The notes: a model not told the origin generated them from the sequence alone. 39,591 nucleotides of DNA from SIG607 sp045533195 (GCA_045533195.1 JAZSHI010000010.1:1-39591), one strand, 5' to 3'. Shown: positions 9,501 through 14,848, counted from the stretch's first letter. Numbers and translations: made by a program.

Positions 9501-9790
9501 GTAGCAGTTTTAACAGGGTTATCTGCAATACGAGAAAAGCCCCAACTACTGTAGTAATATTCAAGGGTGTTTTCAGCATCAACCTTCCAACTAACCTTAG
9601 TATCGCCTACGGACTGAGCGCCAACCTTAATTACACCATCCTCTTCAAAATCAAAGGTAGTGGTGGGATTTAAGTAAACTGCCTCGCTATCCATTTCTTC
9701 GATTGTAATAGCGCTAACTGAAAACGGCAAACAAAGCACCATTCCCATAATAAGTAATAAAGATAAAATTATGCTGACAATTCTTTTCAT
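6563..9790 (-). CDS. Large secreted multi-module protein with C-terminal dockerin
   Basis: A 1075-residue secreted protein. It begins with a signal peptide (MKRIVSIILSLLLIMGMVLC, cleavage after SVSA). Two homologous modules of about 230 residues follow (roughly 40-285 and 290-540). Both contain W-G-F, DNPVK, VNASNK and ENTTYTVEFDY blocks and look like beta-sandwich carbohydrate-binding modules. Next come an InlB/Flg_new-type repeat (GYEFTGWYKDG near 565), another beta-rich module, and a second and third GWYK/GWYN repeat. The last 60 residues form a type I dockerin with two calcium loops, DCDGDGVCDSIDLAKLKLYL and DINSDGKINAIDLVLLYNIL. I see no catalytic domain. The dockerin suggests attachment to a cohesin scaffold. 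The gene has its own promoter and terminator and sits downstream of a sugar ABC transporter. Confidence 0.85.
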   Translation of the reverse strand: MKRIVSIILSLLLIMGMVLCLPFSVSAITIEEMDSEAVYLNPTTTFDFEEDGVIKVGAQSVGDTKVSWKVDAENTLEYYYSSWGFSRIADNPVKTATSGEGSVVNASNKVIGASKTLDNNWGTGGGFVINTITERGIKPYILENNTTYTVEFDYFIETTNNKKSDATDLLSIGYGYEENTDKNYGPIKLYKTPIKTVASYKGNRDADGTFTAYDGVKEVGNWYHFSVTFKTDTMESMYSTTNAPFLILYANMYTGASMYVDNFTVGKTQTNSAFFDYEDKDFMHLSSWNADTPKCEWQVDPLNKIEYFISGWGFTSIGDNPVKENTGVSGSTVNASNKAMQAKKTAYNDWSTSGGNVVNRKTEKGVEALVLEENTTYTVEFDYIVNSTFKAGDWIDPADGTRNGTLLDTNTSLMSFGYGYKTTDTSNGSAPVNVPKKTVATIASYQPSRDAYGTFKEGADAGSATRQVGSWYHQSHTFTTGTFDSIAAGYVDNGGFTTTSNAPFLMFYATLYTNDWFMIDNIRITKHVSVNLNANGGSVSSATFSGVIGSTISLPTPSKMGYEFTGWYKDGACTVPFTDKYLTKENAGKTLYAGWKMGIESFENYVGTGMNTSRFKVLADQAYIGSNSMRYSWTSSWLGSGRTSNNSYFPIFTLENNGEASTTYKLTFRYYIGDIDMVVQPTLVKNASNSATVSKLGSSKTLSSSGQGRWQTVSMVFTVTNSSLSTYPILALHAYANSNATTTTYFDDFEVTPVPVIDGVTSKTGSLTVSGKSVDLVNGDVIDNGFVYNNGYAVEGWYKDSGLTDKISANVYTTDLTAAYPKFSDRVDLTANGITSTGISNKHTGDFAEAGYNDSLVYSGATGSGTAKLVNAAAGTYMVEFLYKNNGGSDVTVTVGSGSFLLGRSKTDKWYKGFVPVTVSSAGILALSASGNSAVEIKDVYIKNLSGLVYVLFDSTEFGGEVTCAYGTAGANLTLAESPIVEGKQFSGWYNGDAKFTDKVFPASSVSLKAQMTEAGEKVDGDCDGDGVCDSIDLAKLKLYLAKIDSKIADGADINSDGKINAIDLVLLYNILADN

Positions 9791-9823
9791 ATCATTTCCT
9801 CCGAGAGATATCTATACATCATA

Positions 9824-9852
9824 ATAATACATTTTTTTAAATGAAATGTCAA
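9824..9852 (-). promoter_or_regulatory. Promoter of the dockerin protein gene
   Basis: Minus-strand TTGACA (9847-9852), 17 bases, then TATTAT (9824-9829). The ribosome site GGAGG lies 7 bases before the ATG at 9790. Confidence 0.85.
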
Positions 9853-9860
9853 CATAATTT

Positions 9861-9898
9861 TACTTCATCTATTTATATTTACTTCATCTATTTATATT
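9861..9898. repeat. 19-bp tandem duplication
   Basis: Two exact copies of TACTTCATCTATTTATATT lie at 9861-9879 and 9880-9898, right at the stop codon of the downstream permease gene and just upstream of the dockerin gene promoter. It is probably a slippage duplication; a role as an upstream activator site cannot be excluded. Confidence 0.9.
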
Positions 9899-10734
9899 TA
9901 TCCCTTAACAGCGCCAGAAGCTACACCTTTAATTATATACTTCTGACACAAAAGGTAAAAAAGCACTACGGGAATAATAGAAAGCATAAGCATTGCCATC
10001 ATTGCGCCCATATCCACACTTCCGTAGCCGCCCTTTAAATACTGTACCGCAATAGGAATGGTTTTATAGTCGTGTCCTACCGTCAGATAAGGAAGCAGAT
10101 AGTCATTCCATATCCACATAGTATCAAGTATGGCTATAGTAATTGCCGTAGGCTTTAAAAGGGGCAGGACCACCAGAAAAAAGGTCTCAAGGGGTGTGCA
10201 ACCGTCAATGGTTGCCGCTTCCTCAATACTAATGGGCACCGATTTTATAAAGCCCACGAACATAAAGGTTGAAAGTCCCGCGCCAAAGCCAAGATATATA
10301 ACCACCAAGCCCAAGGGGTTATCAAGGCCTAAAACATTTGCCGCCTTTGACATAGTAAACATTACCATCTGAAAGGGCACTATCATTGAAAAAAGTAATA
10401 AATAATAAAAAATCTTATTGAAAGTACCCTTTACTCTTACAATATACCACGCCGTCATCGAGGTAAAAAGAAGTATTGCGCCAACGCTTAATACCGTTAC
10501 AAACAGCGACCAGAAAAAAGCCGAGGGAAAGCCTGTTGCTTTAATTCCCGTAATATAGTTTTCAATTCCCGCAAAGGTCTCCCTCATAGGCAGACTAAAG
10601 GGGGCGGTGCTTATATTGAATTTAGTTTTAAAGGAATTTATAAGCACTATTAATATGGGAAAAAGAAACACTGCGGCAAAAAGACAAAGCAGTATAAAAA
10701 ATACGGTATTAAGGGTTTTATTTTGTTTTTCCAT
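9898..10734 (-). CDS. Sugar ABC transporter permease, MalG-like (CUT1)
   Basis: A 278-residue inner-membrane permease with about six helices. The cytoplasmic EAA loop that contacts the ATPase is clear (EEAATIDGCTPLETFFLVVLP near residues 175-195). The short basic N-terminus and the ending KYIIKGVASGAVKG are typical of the MalG/UgpE/LacG side of carbohydrate uptake family 1. It overlaps the upstream permease by one base and is the last gene of a three-gene operon. No ATP-binding gene is present, so a shared MsmK/UgpC-type ATPase encoded elsewhere is likely. The sugar is unknown; oligosaccharides are plausible given the nearby dockerin protein. Confidence 0.93.
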   Translation of the reverse strand: MEKQNKTLNTVFFILLCLFAAVFLFPILIVLINSFKTKFNISTAPFSLPMRETFAGIENYITGIKATGFPSAFFWSLFVTVLSVGAILLFTSMTAWYIVRVKGTFNKIFYYLLLFSMIVPFQMVMFTMSKAANVLGLDNPLGLVVIYLGFGAGLSTFMFVGFIKSVPISIEEAATIDGCTPLETFFLVVLPLLKPTAITIAILDTMWIWNDYLLPYLTVGHDYKTIPIAVQYLKGGYGSVDMGAMMAMLMLSIIPVVLFYLLCQKYIIKGVASGAVKG

Positions 10735-11579
10735 TATGCTTCGTGCTCCTTTTTGCCGGTTATATAAAGCTGTAAAAGAGAAATAATCGCAACCAAAAGG
10801 AAGAATATCACCGCTTTTGCCTGACCTATTCCTTCATAACCCACCCTCCCGTAAAAGGTTTCGTAAATATCTAAGGCAAGCATACGTGTTTTTCCCGCAG
10901 GAGCGCCTGAAGTAAGGGCAAGGTTCTGGTCAAAAAGCTTAAAGGAATTGGTTATAGTTAAAAAGAGACAAATGGTAATGGACGGCATAACCGACGGAAT
11001 AATAATTTTGCGAAGCAAGGTGGGATAGGAAGCGCCGTCCACCTTTGCCGCCTCTAAAAGCTGAGTAGGGATATTCTGTATTCCCGCTATATAAATTATC
11101 ATCATATAACCTATCATCTGCCAGTTCATAAGGGCAACAAGTCCTAAAAAGCCGAAGGTTGCATTGCTTGTTATTGAATATCCGTATTTTAAAAGAATAC
11201 CGTTTATAATAAGCTGCCATATATAACCCAGCACTATACCGCCTATAAGATTAGGCATAAAGAATACCGTTCTGAAGAAATTAGTTCCTCTTATTTTACC
11301 CGTCAGCAAAAGCGCCAGACCGAAGGCTATCAAATTAACCGTTATCACCGACACAACAGCAAAAAGAAGGGTAAAAATAAAGGAGTAGAGAAATTCTCCG
11401 TTAGTAAATACATATTTGTAGTTACTCAGTCCCACGAAAACGGCATCCGAAACGGTGGTAAAGGAAGTGAAGGAGAGATAAATTCCCTCTATAAAGGGTA
11501 TTAAAAACACTATGACAAATGCAACAAGGGTAGGCAAGACAAATACGGGAAAATATTTACTCAGAATTTTTCCTTGCAC
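10734..11579 (-). CDS. Sugar ABC transporter permease, MalF-like (CUT1)
   Basis: A 281-residue inner-membrane permease paired with the MalG-like protein. Its EAA motif reads LEAAKVDGASYPTLLRKIIIP near residues 178-198. It has six predicted helices starting with VLPTLVAFVIVFLIPFIEG and a short C-terminus rich in charge (TGKKEHEA). Lengths and order (binding protein, MalF-like, MalG-like) match CUT1 operons. It starts 3 bp after the binding-protein stop and overlaps the next permease. Confidence 0.93.
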   Translation of the reverse strand: MQGKILSKYFPVFVLPTLVAFVIVFLIPFIEGIYLSFTSFTTVSDAVFVGLSNYKYVFTNGEFLYSFIFTLLFAVVSVITVNLIAFGLALLLTGKIRGTNFFRTVFFMPNLIGGIVLGYIWQLIINGILLKYGYSITSNATFGFLGLVALMNWQMIGYMMIIYIAGIQNIPTQLLEAAKVDGASYPTLLRKIIIPSVMPSITICLFLTITNSFKLFDQNLALTSGAPAGKTRMLALDIYETFYGRVGYEGIGQAKAVIFFLLVAIISLLQLYITGKKEHEA

Positions 11580-11582
11580 TAG

Positions 11583-12920
11583 TTATCGCTCACTTTTCCA
11601 TTTATTTTTTACTATTTCTTTAATTTCATCAAAGCTTTTGCCCGACTGAACGTATAAAAGAAGTTCATCGGAGAAGGAGGTTTTGAACTTTTCACTGGGA
11701 AATCCCACAAACACCCACGGAACAGAGGTAATATTCTGGTCGTTCATATAACGCGCCATCTCTTTTGCAAGAGGATCATCGGGCTGAGAATCCTTAAGGG
11801 TTGTAAAGGGGGTAGCAAATTTAAGCTCATTTTCAACGAAATCTTTTCCCTTTTCGCTGCTAAAAAGCCAAGAAAGAAAATCAAGCGACATCTTCTGCTG
11901 TTCTTCACTCACCTTGCTGTTTACGGCAATATAGTTTTCAGTACCAATGGAGAGTCCGTGATGCTCTTCCCCGTCAATGCCCATATATACGGGAAGCATT
12001 CCGATATCGTCCTCATCCACCTTGTTGCCCGAAACCTCGCTTATCTGTGACCAAGCCCAAGTACCGTTTTGCACCATAGCGCATTTGCCCGTTGCAAATT
12101 CAGCCATAGAGTCATTAACCGATTTAGAGCCAAGGAGAGTTTTCTCTGAAACGGAATTGTTAACGTAAAGGTCAAAAATATTTTTAAAATTATCCGCATA
12201 CTTAAATTCAATGTCGCCCGCATTGGTTGCCGCAACTATGGGGTCCAAGTCAGCGTGTTTTTCTCTCAGCTCATAATAAAGGGGAATACTTGCAAGATGG
12301 CTGTGCCAACGCCACTCTTCACCGCCTAAAAGCGAAGTAGAAGCAAATACACCATCGATACCAAGCTCACTTTTTCTTGCTGTCATATCTTCAACTACTG
12401 TTTTAAGGTCGTTAAAGGACTTTATTTCCCTTGCGCTCTTTAAGGTGGATTTTTTATTGCTAAGCGCAAAATACTTTTCCATTATTTCATTATTATATAT
12501 AATGCCGTAGCCTTCAACCACGTAAGGAATAGCGTAAACTCTGTCATTTTCCTTTATTGCAAGGGTTTTATCTGCAAGATATTCGTAAAGAGCGCTGTCG
12601 GTAAGGTCTGCACAATAGTTTTTCCAACTTGCATAACCTATAGGGCCGTTAACCTGAAAAATGGTAGGCGGATTGCTTTTTGCAATTTCACTCTTTAGAG
12701 TTTGCTCATAGGTGTTTGCGGCGGCTGTTACCACCTTCACCTTAATGCCTGTTTCGTTTTCGTATTCTTTTGCTATTTTTTCATAAACCGAAGCCACCTC
12801 AGGCTTGAAGTTTAAAAAATAGATGTTATCTGCCGCTGTAGTACTTTTACAACCCGCAAGAGAGAATACAAAAGTACAAATTAAAGCCGCACATAAAAAT
12901 ACCGATAGAATTTTTTTCAT
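11583..12920 (-). CDS. Sugar ABC transporter substrate-binding lipoprotein
   Basis: A 445-residue extracellular solute-binding protein (family 1). The ATG at 12918-12920 gives a lipoprotein signal peptide with lipobox LAGC near residues 23-26, and AAAGGA lies about 10 bases upstream. Family features include IAKEYENETGIKVKVVTA early in the mature chain, the hinge region around YAIPYVVEGYGIIYNNE, and the segment GKCAMVQNGTWAWSQ. It captures the sugar and passes it to the two permeases encoded immediately downstream. The open frame runs 22 codons further upstream but without a signal peptide start. I found no convincing promoter in the 90 bases upstream. Confidence 0.92.
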   Translation of the reverse strand: MKKILSVFLCAALICTFVFSLAGCKSTTAADNIYFLNFKPEVASVYEKIAKEYENETGIKVKVVTAAANTYEQTLKSEIAKSNPPTIFQVNGPIGYASWKNYCADLTDSALYEYLADKTLAIKENDRVYAIPYVVEGYGIIYNNEIMEKYFALSNKKSTLKSAREIKSFNDLKTVVEDMTARKSELGIDGVFASTSLLGGEEWRWHSHLASIPLYYELREKHADLDPIVAATNAGDIEFKYADNFKNIFDLYVNNSVSEKTLLGSKSVNDSMAEFATGKCAMVQNGTWAWSQISEVSGNKVDEDDIGMLPVYMGIDGEEHHGLSIGTENYIAVNSKVSEEQQKMSLDFLSWLFSSEKGKDFVENELKFATPFTTLKDSQPDDPLAKEMARYMNDQNITSVPWVFVGFPSEKFKTSFSDELLLYVQSGKSFDEIKEIVKNKWKSER

Positions 12921-13009
12921 TTTTTCATTTTCCTTTCGTAAAAAAGTTGCAAAGATATTGTTGACTGTTTTCCTAAAATAATACATTTGCGAATTTTTTA
13001 AAAAAATGC

Positions 13010-13038
13010 TTGACAGATTAGACCTCTTGTGGTATAGT
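13010..13038 (+). promoter_or_regulatory. tRNA operon promoter
   Basis: TTGACA (13010-13015), 17 bases, TATAGT (13033-13038). Transcription would begin about 12 bases before tRNA-Thr and run through tRNA-Tyr to the terminator at 13425. Confidence 0.9.
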
Positions 13039-13057
13039 ATTTTAGCGTTCTAAATTT

Positions 13058-13133
13058 GCTGGTGTAGCTCAGTTGGTAGAGCAGCTGATTTGTAATCAGC
13101 AGGTCGGGGGTTCAAGTCCGTCCACCAGCTCCA
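13058..13133 (+). tRNA. tRNA-Thr (anticodon TGT)
   Basis: A 76-base cloverleaf. The acceptor stem GCTGGTG pairs with CACCAGC, the discriminator is T and CCA is encoded (13131-13133). The D-arm GCTCAGTTGGTAGAGC and T-arm GGGGGTTCAAGTCCGTC are canonical. The anticodon stem GCTGA/TCAGC encloses loop TTTGTAA, giving TGT. The last 18 bases of the gene plus four flanking bases are repeated at 13289-13310. Confidence 0.95.
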
Positions 13134-13310
13134 TCTTCGAGCTAACTTCAAGTGGACTTGAAGCCTAAGAGGGTGAGACACGTTAAGAAAACAATTGATA
13201 ATTGTTTTTAGTGTCGAAGTGCGCAGGGCGGTACTGCACGGAACGTGCGGTGACCAAGCACGAAAGATTTTCCGCAAGGAAAAGCTTTGTCCGTCCACCA
13301 GCTCCATCTT
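13116..13310 (+). repeat. Direct repeat of the tRNA-Thr 3' end enclosing a structured 151-bp segment
   Basis: The 22 bases at 13116-13137 (from the T-stem through CCA into ATCTT) recur exactly at 13289-13310. Between them, 13138-13288 is packed with hairpins: CTTCAAGT/ACTTGAAG (13146-13163), AAAACAATT-GAT-AATTGTTTT (13188-13208) inside GACAC/GTGTC, CGTGC-GGT/ACC-GCACG (13244-13262) and TTTTCC-GCAA-GGAAAA (13268-13283). No protein fits. A duplicated tRNA 3' end is the classic footprint of site-specific integration, but no integrase is present and the segment is far smaller than a normal island. Alternatives are the decayed remains of a second tRNA-Thr copy or a small structured RNA. Confidence 0.85.
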
Positions 13311-13339
13311 GGTGAGGCTTACCTCGCAGAACTAAATAT

Positions 13340-13424
13340 GGGAGAATTCCCGAGCGGCCAAAGGGGGCAGACTGTAAATCTGTTGTCTTCGACTTCGATG
13401 GTTCGAATCCATCTTCTCCCACCA
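13340..13424 (+). tRNA. tRNA-Tyr (anticodon GTA)
   Basis: An 85-base class II tRNA. The acceptor stem GGGAGAA pairs with TTCTCCC, the discriminator is A and CCA is encoded (13422-13424). The anticodon stem CAGA/TCTG encloses CTGTAAA, giving GTA. A long variable arm precedes the T-arm ATGGTTCGAATCCAT. Confidence 0.95.
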
Positions 13425-13462
13425 AACAGATAAAACCACCCATCAGGGTGGTTTTTCTGTTT
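13424..13462 (+). terminator. Terminator after tRNA-Tyr
   Basis: The stem AAAACCACCC (13432-13441), loop ATCA, GGGTGGTTTT (13446-13455) is extended by AAACAGA/TCTGTTT around one bulged T. The complementarity continues outward into the tRNA CCACC end (13419-13423) and GGTGG (13463-13467). The T-run inside the right arm fits intrinsic termination of the tRNA transcript. Confidence 0.85.
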
Positions 13463-13468
13463 GGTGGA

Positions 13469-13635
13469 ATGAAGCGTTCCCTTACGGGAACATGAAGCAG
13501 CCTTCGGCTATGTAGACGCTTACGCTAATGAAGTGTGCTTGCGGCACGATAAGGAACGCTTCGCTTCATACGAGCGATAGCTCGTGCTTCATAGGGCGTA
13601 AGCCCTGCTTCATATTTGCGAAGCAAATGCTTCAT
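13469..13635. repeat. Hairpin array A: ATGAAGC linkers, four forward then four inverted
   Basis: Seven-base linkers separate short hairpins at 18-35 bp spacing. Forward linkers: ATGAAGC 13469, ATGAAGC 13492, ATGTAGA 13510 (degenerate), ATGAAGT 13528. Inverted linkers: GCTTCAT at 13563, 13586, 13607 and 13629. Hairpins: GTTCCC-TTAC-GGGAAC (13476-13491), AGCC-TTC-GGCT (13499-13509), a degenerate one with TTAC (13517-13527), GTGC-TTGCG-GCAC (13535-13547), ACGAGC-GATA-GCTCGT (13570-13585), AGGGC-GTAA-GCCCT (13593-13606), ATTTGC-GAA-GCAAAT (13614-13628). Stem sequences all differ while complementarity is kept. Loops also invert: TTAC/TTC in the left half, GTAA/GAA in the right. GAAGCGTTCC at 13471-13480 pairs with 13553-13562. 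This fills most of the gap between tRNA-Tyr and the four-helix-bundle gene. Confidence 0.9.
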
Positions 13636-13663
13636 TTACAAAACTTAAAGATTATGCTATACT
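13635..13663 (+). promoter_or_regulatory. Promoter of the four-helix-bundle gene
   Basis: TTTACA (13635-13640), 17 bases, TATACT (13658-13663). The -35 box shares its first base with the last GCTTCAT linker of array A, so the array abuts the promoter. Confidence 0.75.
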
Positions 13664-13685
13664 AAATTTGAAAGTAGGTGCTAAT

Positions 13686-14036
13686 ATGCGTGATGATAAA
13701 TTATCAATTCAATCAATGGACTTCGCCGTATTAATTATCAATCTTGTCAAAGAACTTAAACTCAAAAAAGAAAATATCATCTCCAACCAAATCGGCAGAA
13801 GCGGCACTTCTATCGGCGCAAACATTCGTGAAGCGCAGTATGCTCACGGCAAAACAGACTTTATATCAAAACTTCAAATAGCACTTAAAGAAGCAAATGA
13901 AACTGGTTATTGGCTCGAACTTTTATATAAAACAAATTATATCGACGAAGAAACCTACAAAAATCTCGATTCTGCTTGCACAAGCATTCGCGTAATGCTG
14001 ATTTCCTCGGTGAATACAATTAAGTCAAAACAATAA
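13686..14036 (+). CDS. Four-helix-bundle protein (S23/IVP, Avd-like; TIGR02436 type)
   Basis: A 116-residue all-helical protein of the four-helix-bundle family first found in 23S rRNA intervening sequences (S23/IVP). This family is structurally related to Avd, the accessory protein of diversity-generating retroelements. The family signature is strong: FAVLIINLVKELK early, then SNQIGRSGTSIGANIREAQ, SKLQIALKEANETGYWLELL, and a final helix beginning SACTSIRVMLIS. I chose the ATG at 13686 because AGTAGGTG lies just upstream; an in-frame TTG six codons earlier is weaker. These basic bundles form pentamers that bind nucleic acid, but the function of free-standing copies is unknown. It lies directly downstream of hairpin array A and has its own promoter and terminator. 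There is no reverse transcriptase or rRNA nearby. Confidence 0.92.
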   Translation: MRDDKLSIQSMDFAVLIINLVKELKLKKENIISNQIGRSGTSIGANIREAQYAHGKTDFISKLQIALKEANETGYWLELLYKTNYIDEETYKNLDSACTSIRVMLISSVNTIKSKQ

Positions 14037-14041
14037 AAAAC

Positions 14042-14071
14042 AGCACCCATTCCAAAACGGAATTGGGTGCT
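14042..14071. terminator. Bidirectional terminator between convergent genes
   Basis: The stem AGCACCCA-TTCC / GGAA-TTGGGTGCT has one bulged base. It is followed by TTTAATTATTT on the plus strand and by GTTTTTTATTG on the minus strand. It serves the four-helix-bundle gene and the convergent RHH gene. Confidence 0.85.
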
Positions 14072-14075
14072 TTAA

Positions 14076-14264
14076 TTATTTCACTTCACTATTTTCTATT
14101 GCATAATCAAGCAAAATGTTTATAAGCTCATTTCTTGAACGATTGGTCTGTTCTGCTAATTTGTCAAGATTTCCTACTGTTTCATCTTTAATTCTTATTG
14201 AAAAAGTTTTATAACCGTCTTCACCTTTTAATAACTTTTTATTTATGATGAATTTTTCTTTCAT
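14076..14264 (-). CDS. Ribbon-helix-helix (CopG-like) regulator
   Basis: A 62-residue protein with the ribbon-helix-helix pattern: a beta strand YKTFSIRIKDE (about 18-28), helix 1 TVGNLDKLAEQTN, turn SRNE, helix 2 LINILLDYAIEN. Such proteins bind DNA as dimers of dimers. GAGGTGA lies 4 bases before the ATG. The gene is divergent from a small membrane protein, and the shared intergenic region holds a clear inverted repeat, so it probably represses itself and its neighbour. It is not followed by a recognisable toxin, so an antitoxin role is not supported. Confidence 0.8.
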   Translation of the reverse strand: MKEKFIINKKLLKGEDGYKTFSIRIKDETVGNLDKLAEQTNRSRNELINILLDYAIENSEVK

Positions 14265-14289
14265 AAAATCACCTCACCAATATTATGCC

Positions 14290-14328
14290 TTGACAAATGT
14301 TATAAATATATGTTATCATTTATAACAT
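14290..14328. promoter_or_regulatory. Divergent promoter and operator of the RHH gene
   Basis: An 11-bp perfect inverted repeat ATGTTATAAAT (14297-14307) / ATTTATAACAT (14318-14328) carries a third half-site ATGTTAT between its arms (14310-14316). A plus-strand TTGACA at 14290-14295 lies just before it and the expected -10 (TTATCA/TATCAT near 14313-14319) falls inside. A bound repressor would block the plus-strand promoter. Confidence 0.75.
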
Positions 14329-14349
14329 ATAGCGGAAAGGATGTTTATT

Positions 14350-14571
14350 GTGAATAAAAACGCTAAGATTGTTATTATCGCTCTATTATTTTGCGCGCTA
14401 TGCTTATGTATATCAATGTGTTCCGAGGATATTGGTTCAGGAATAGCATCTACAATTAGCGGTGAGGACGGACTATGTGATTATTGCGGCAAAAAATCTG
14501 GTATAAGCCAAGACACTAAAGAGTATTGTGCCTCTTGCTTTGAAAAATATGACGGTGATATTTGGCATTAA
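14350..14571 (+). CDS. Small membrane protein with C-terminal zinc ribbon
   Basis: About 73 residues if started at GTG 14350, where AAAGGA lies 8 bases upstream. An ATG at 14341 is in frame but overlaps the ribosome site. An N-terminal helix (IVIIALLFCALCLCISM) anchors it in the membrane and is followed by a short linker. The C-terminus holds four cysteines as CDYC-x16-CASC, a likely zinc ribbon facing one side of the membrane. The SMCSED sequence could also be read as a weak lipobox. I do not recognise the family. It is divergent from the RHH regulator and shares its operator. Confidence 0.65.
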   Translation: MNKNAKIVIIALLFCALCLCISMCSEDIGSGIASTISGEDGLCDYCGKKSGISQDTKEYCASCFEKYDGDIWH

Positions 14572-14651
14572 AGAAGATTTAATATAAATGACATCAACCC
14601 CCCTATCTTTTATAAGATAATACTCAGCATCATAATAGTTCCTAATATCCC

Positions 14652-14686
14652 AAAAATCGACTTGTGAAAGCAAGTCGATTTTTTTA
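14652..14686 (+). terminator. Terminator upstream of the Fic region
   Basis: AAAATCGACTTG / CAAGTCGATTTT with loop TGAAAG is followed by more T residues. It lies about 80 bases after the zinc-ribbon gene stop. The intervening 14572-14651 holds no gene that I can see. Confidence 0.88.
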
Positions 14687-14699
14687 TCCGTTGCGAATC

Positions 14700-14734
14700 A
14701 GCCGTCAGGCTGTATTTCTTCACGCGTCAGCGTG
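14700..14734. repeat. Hairpin pair B with GTCA loops
   Basis: AGCC-GTCA-GGCT (14700-14711) and CACGC-GTCA-GCGTG (14721-14734) have different stems but the same loop, and each is followed by GTAT. This repeats the design of array A on a smaller scale. The rest of 14735-14783 shows no other feature. Confidence 0.7.
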
Positions 14735-14783
14735 TATCAAAAATGATTTACATAAGGAAGTAACGGAGCGTTCTTTATTACAC

Positions 14784-14839
14784 TTGACAATCTTTCTTAT
14801 TTGCGTTATACTGATACAAACTGATACCAACTAATATCG
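14784..14839 (+). promoter_or_regulatory. fic promoter with three 10-bp direct repeats
   Basis: TTGACA (14784-14789), 17 bases, TATACT (14807-14812). Starting inside the -10 box are three tandem 10-mers: ACTGATACAA (14810), ACTGATACCA (14820) and ACTAATATCG (14830), ending at the ribosome site. One-turn spacing suggests a protein binding on one DNA face over the transcription start. Confidence 0.8.
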
Positions 14840-14848
14840 GAGGTTTTT

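Noticed and set aside
13050..13307. Minus-strand open frame of 85 residues containing LNPRPADYKSAALPTE
   Set aside because: Antisense to tRNA-Thr; a known false-gene pattern.
13183..13443. Minus-strand open frame of 86 residues containing GEDGFEPSKSKTTDLQS
   Set aside because: It is antisense to tRNA-Tyr and the inter-tRNA segment. This peptide type is a well-known false gene arising from tRNA complements.
13469..13635. CRISPR array
   Set aside because: Repeats are only 7 bases, they invert halfway, the intervening sequence is palindromic and there are no cas genes.
13469..14036. Diversity-generating retroelement
   Set aside because: An Avd-like protein is present, but there is no reverse transcriptase and no template/variable repeat pair in the window.
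13668..14036. 23S rRNA intervening sequence
   Set aside because: The four-helix-bundle family is typical of such insertions, but no rRNA sequence flanks this copy.
14076..14571. RHH antitoxin with toxin
   Set aside because: The divergent partner is a zinc-ribbon membrane protein unlike known toxins, and toxin-antitoxin genes are normally co-directional.
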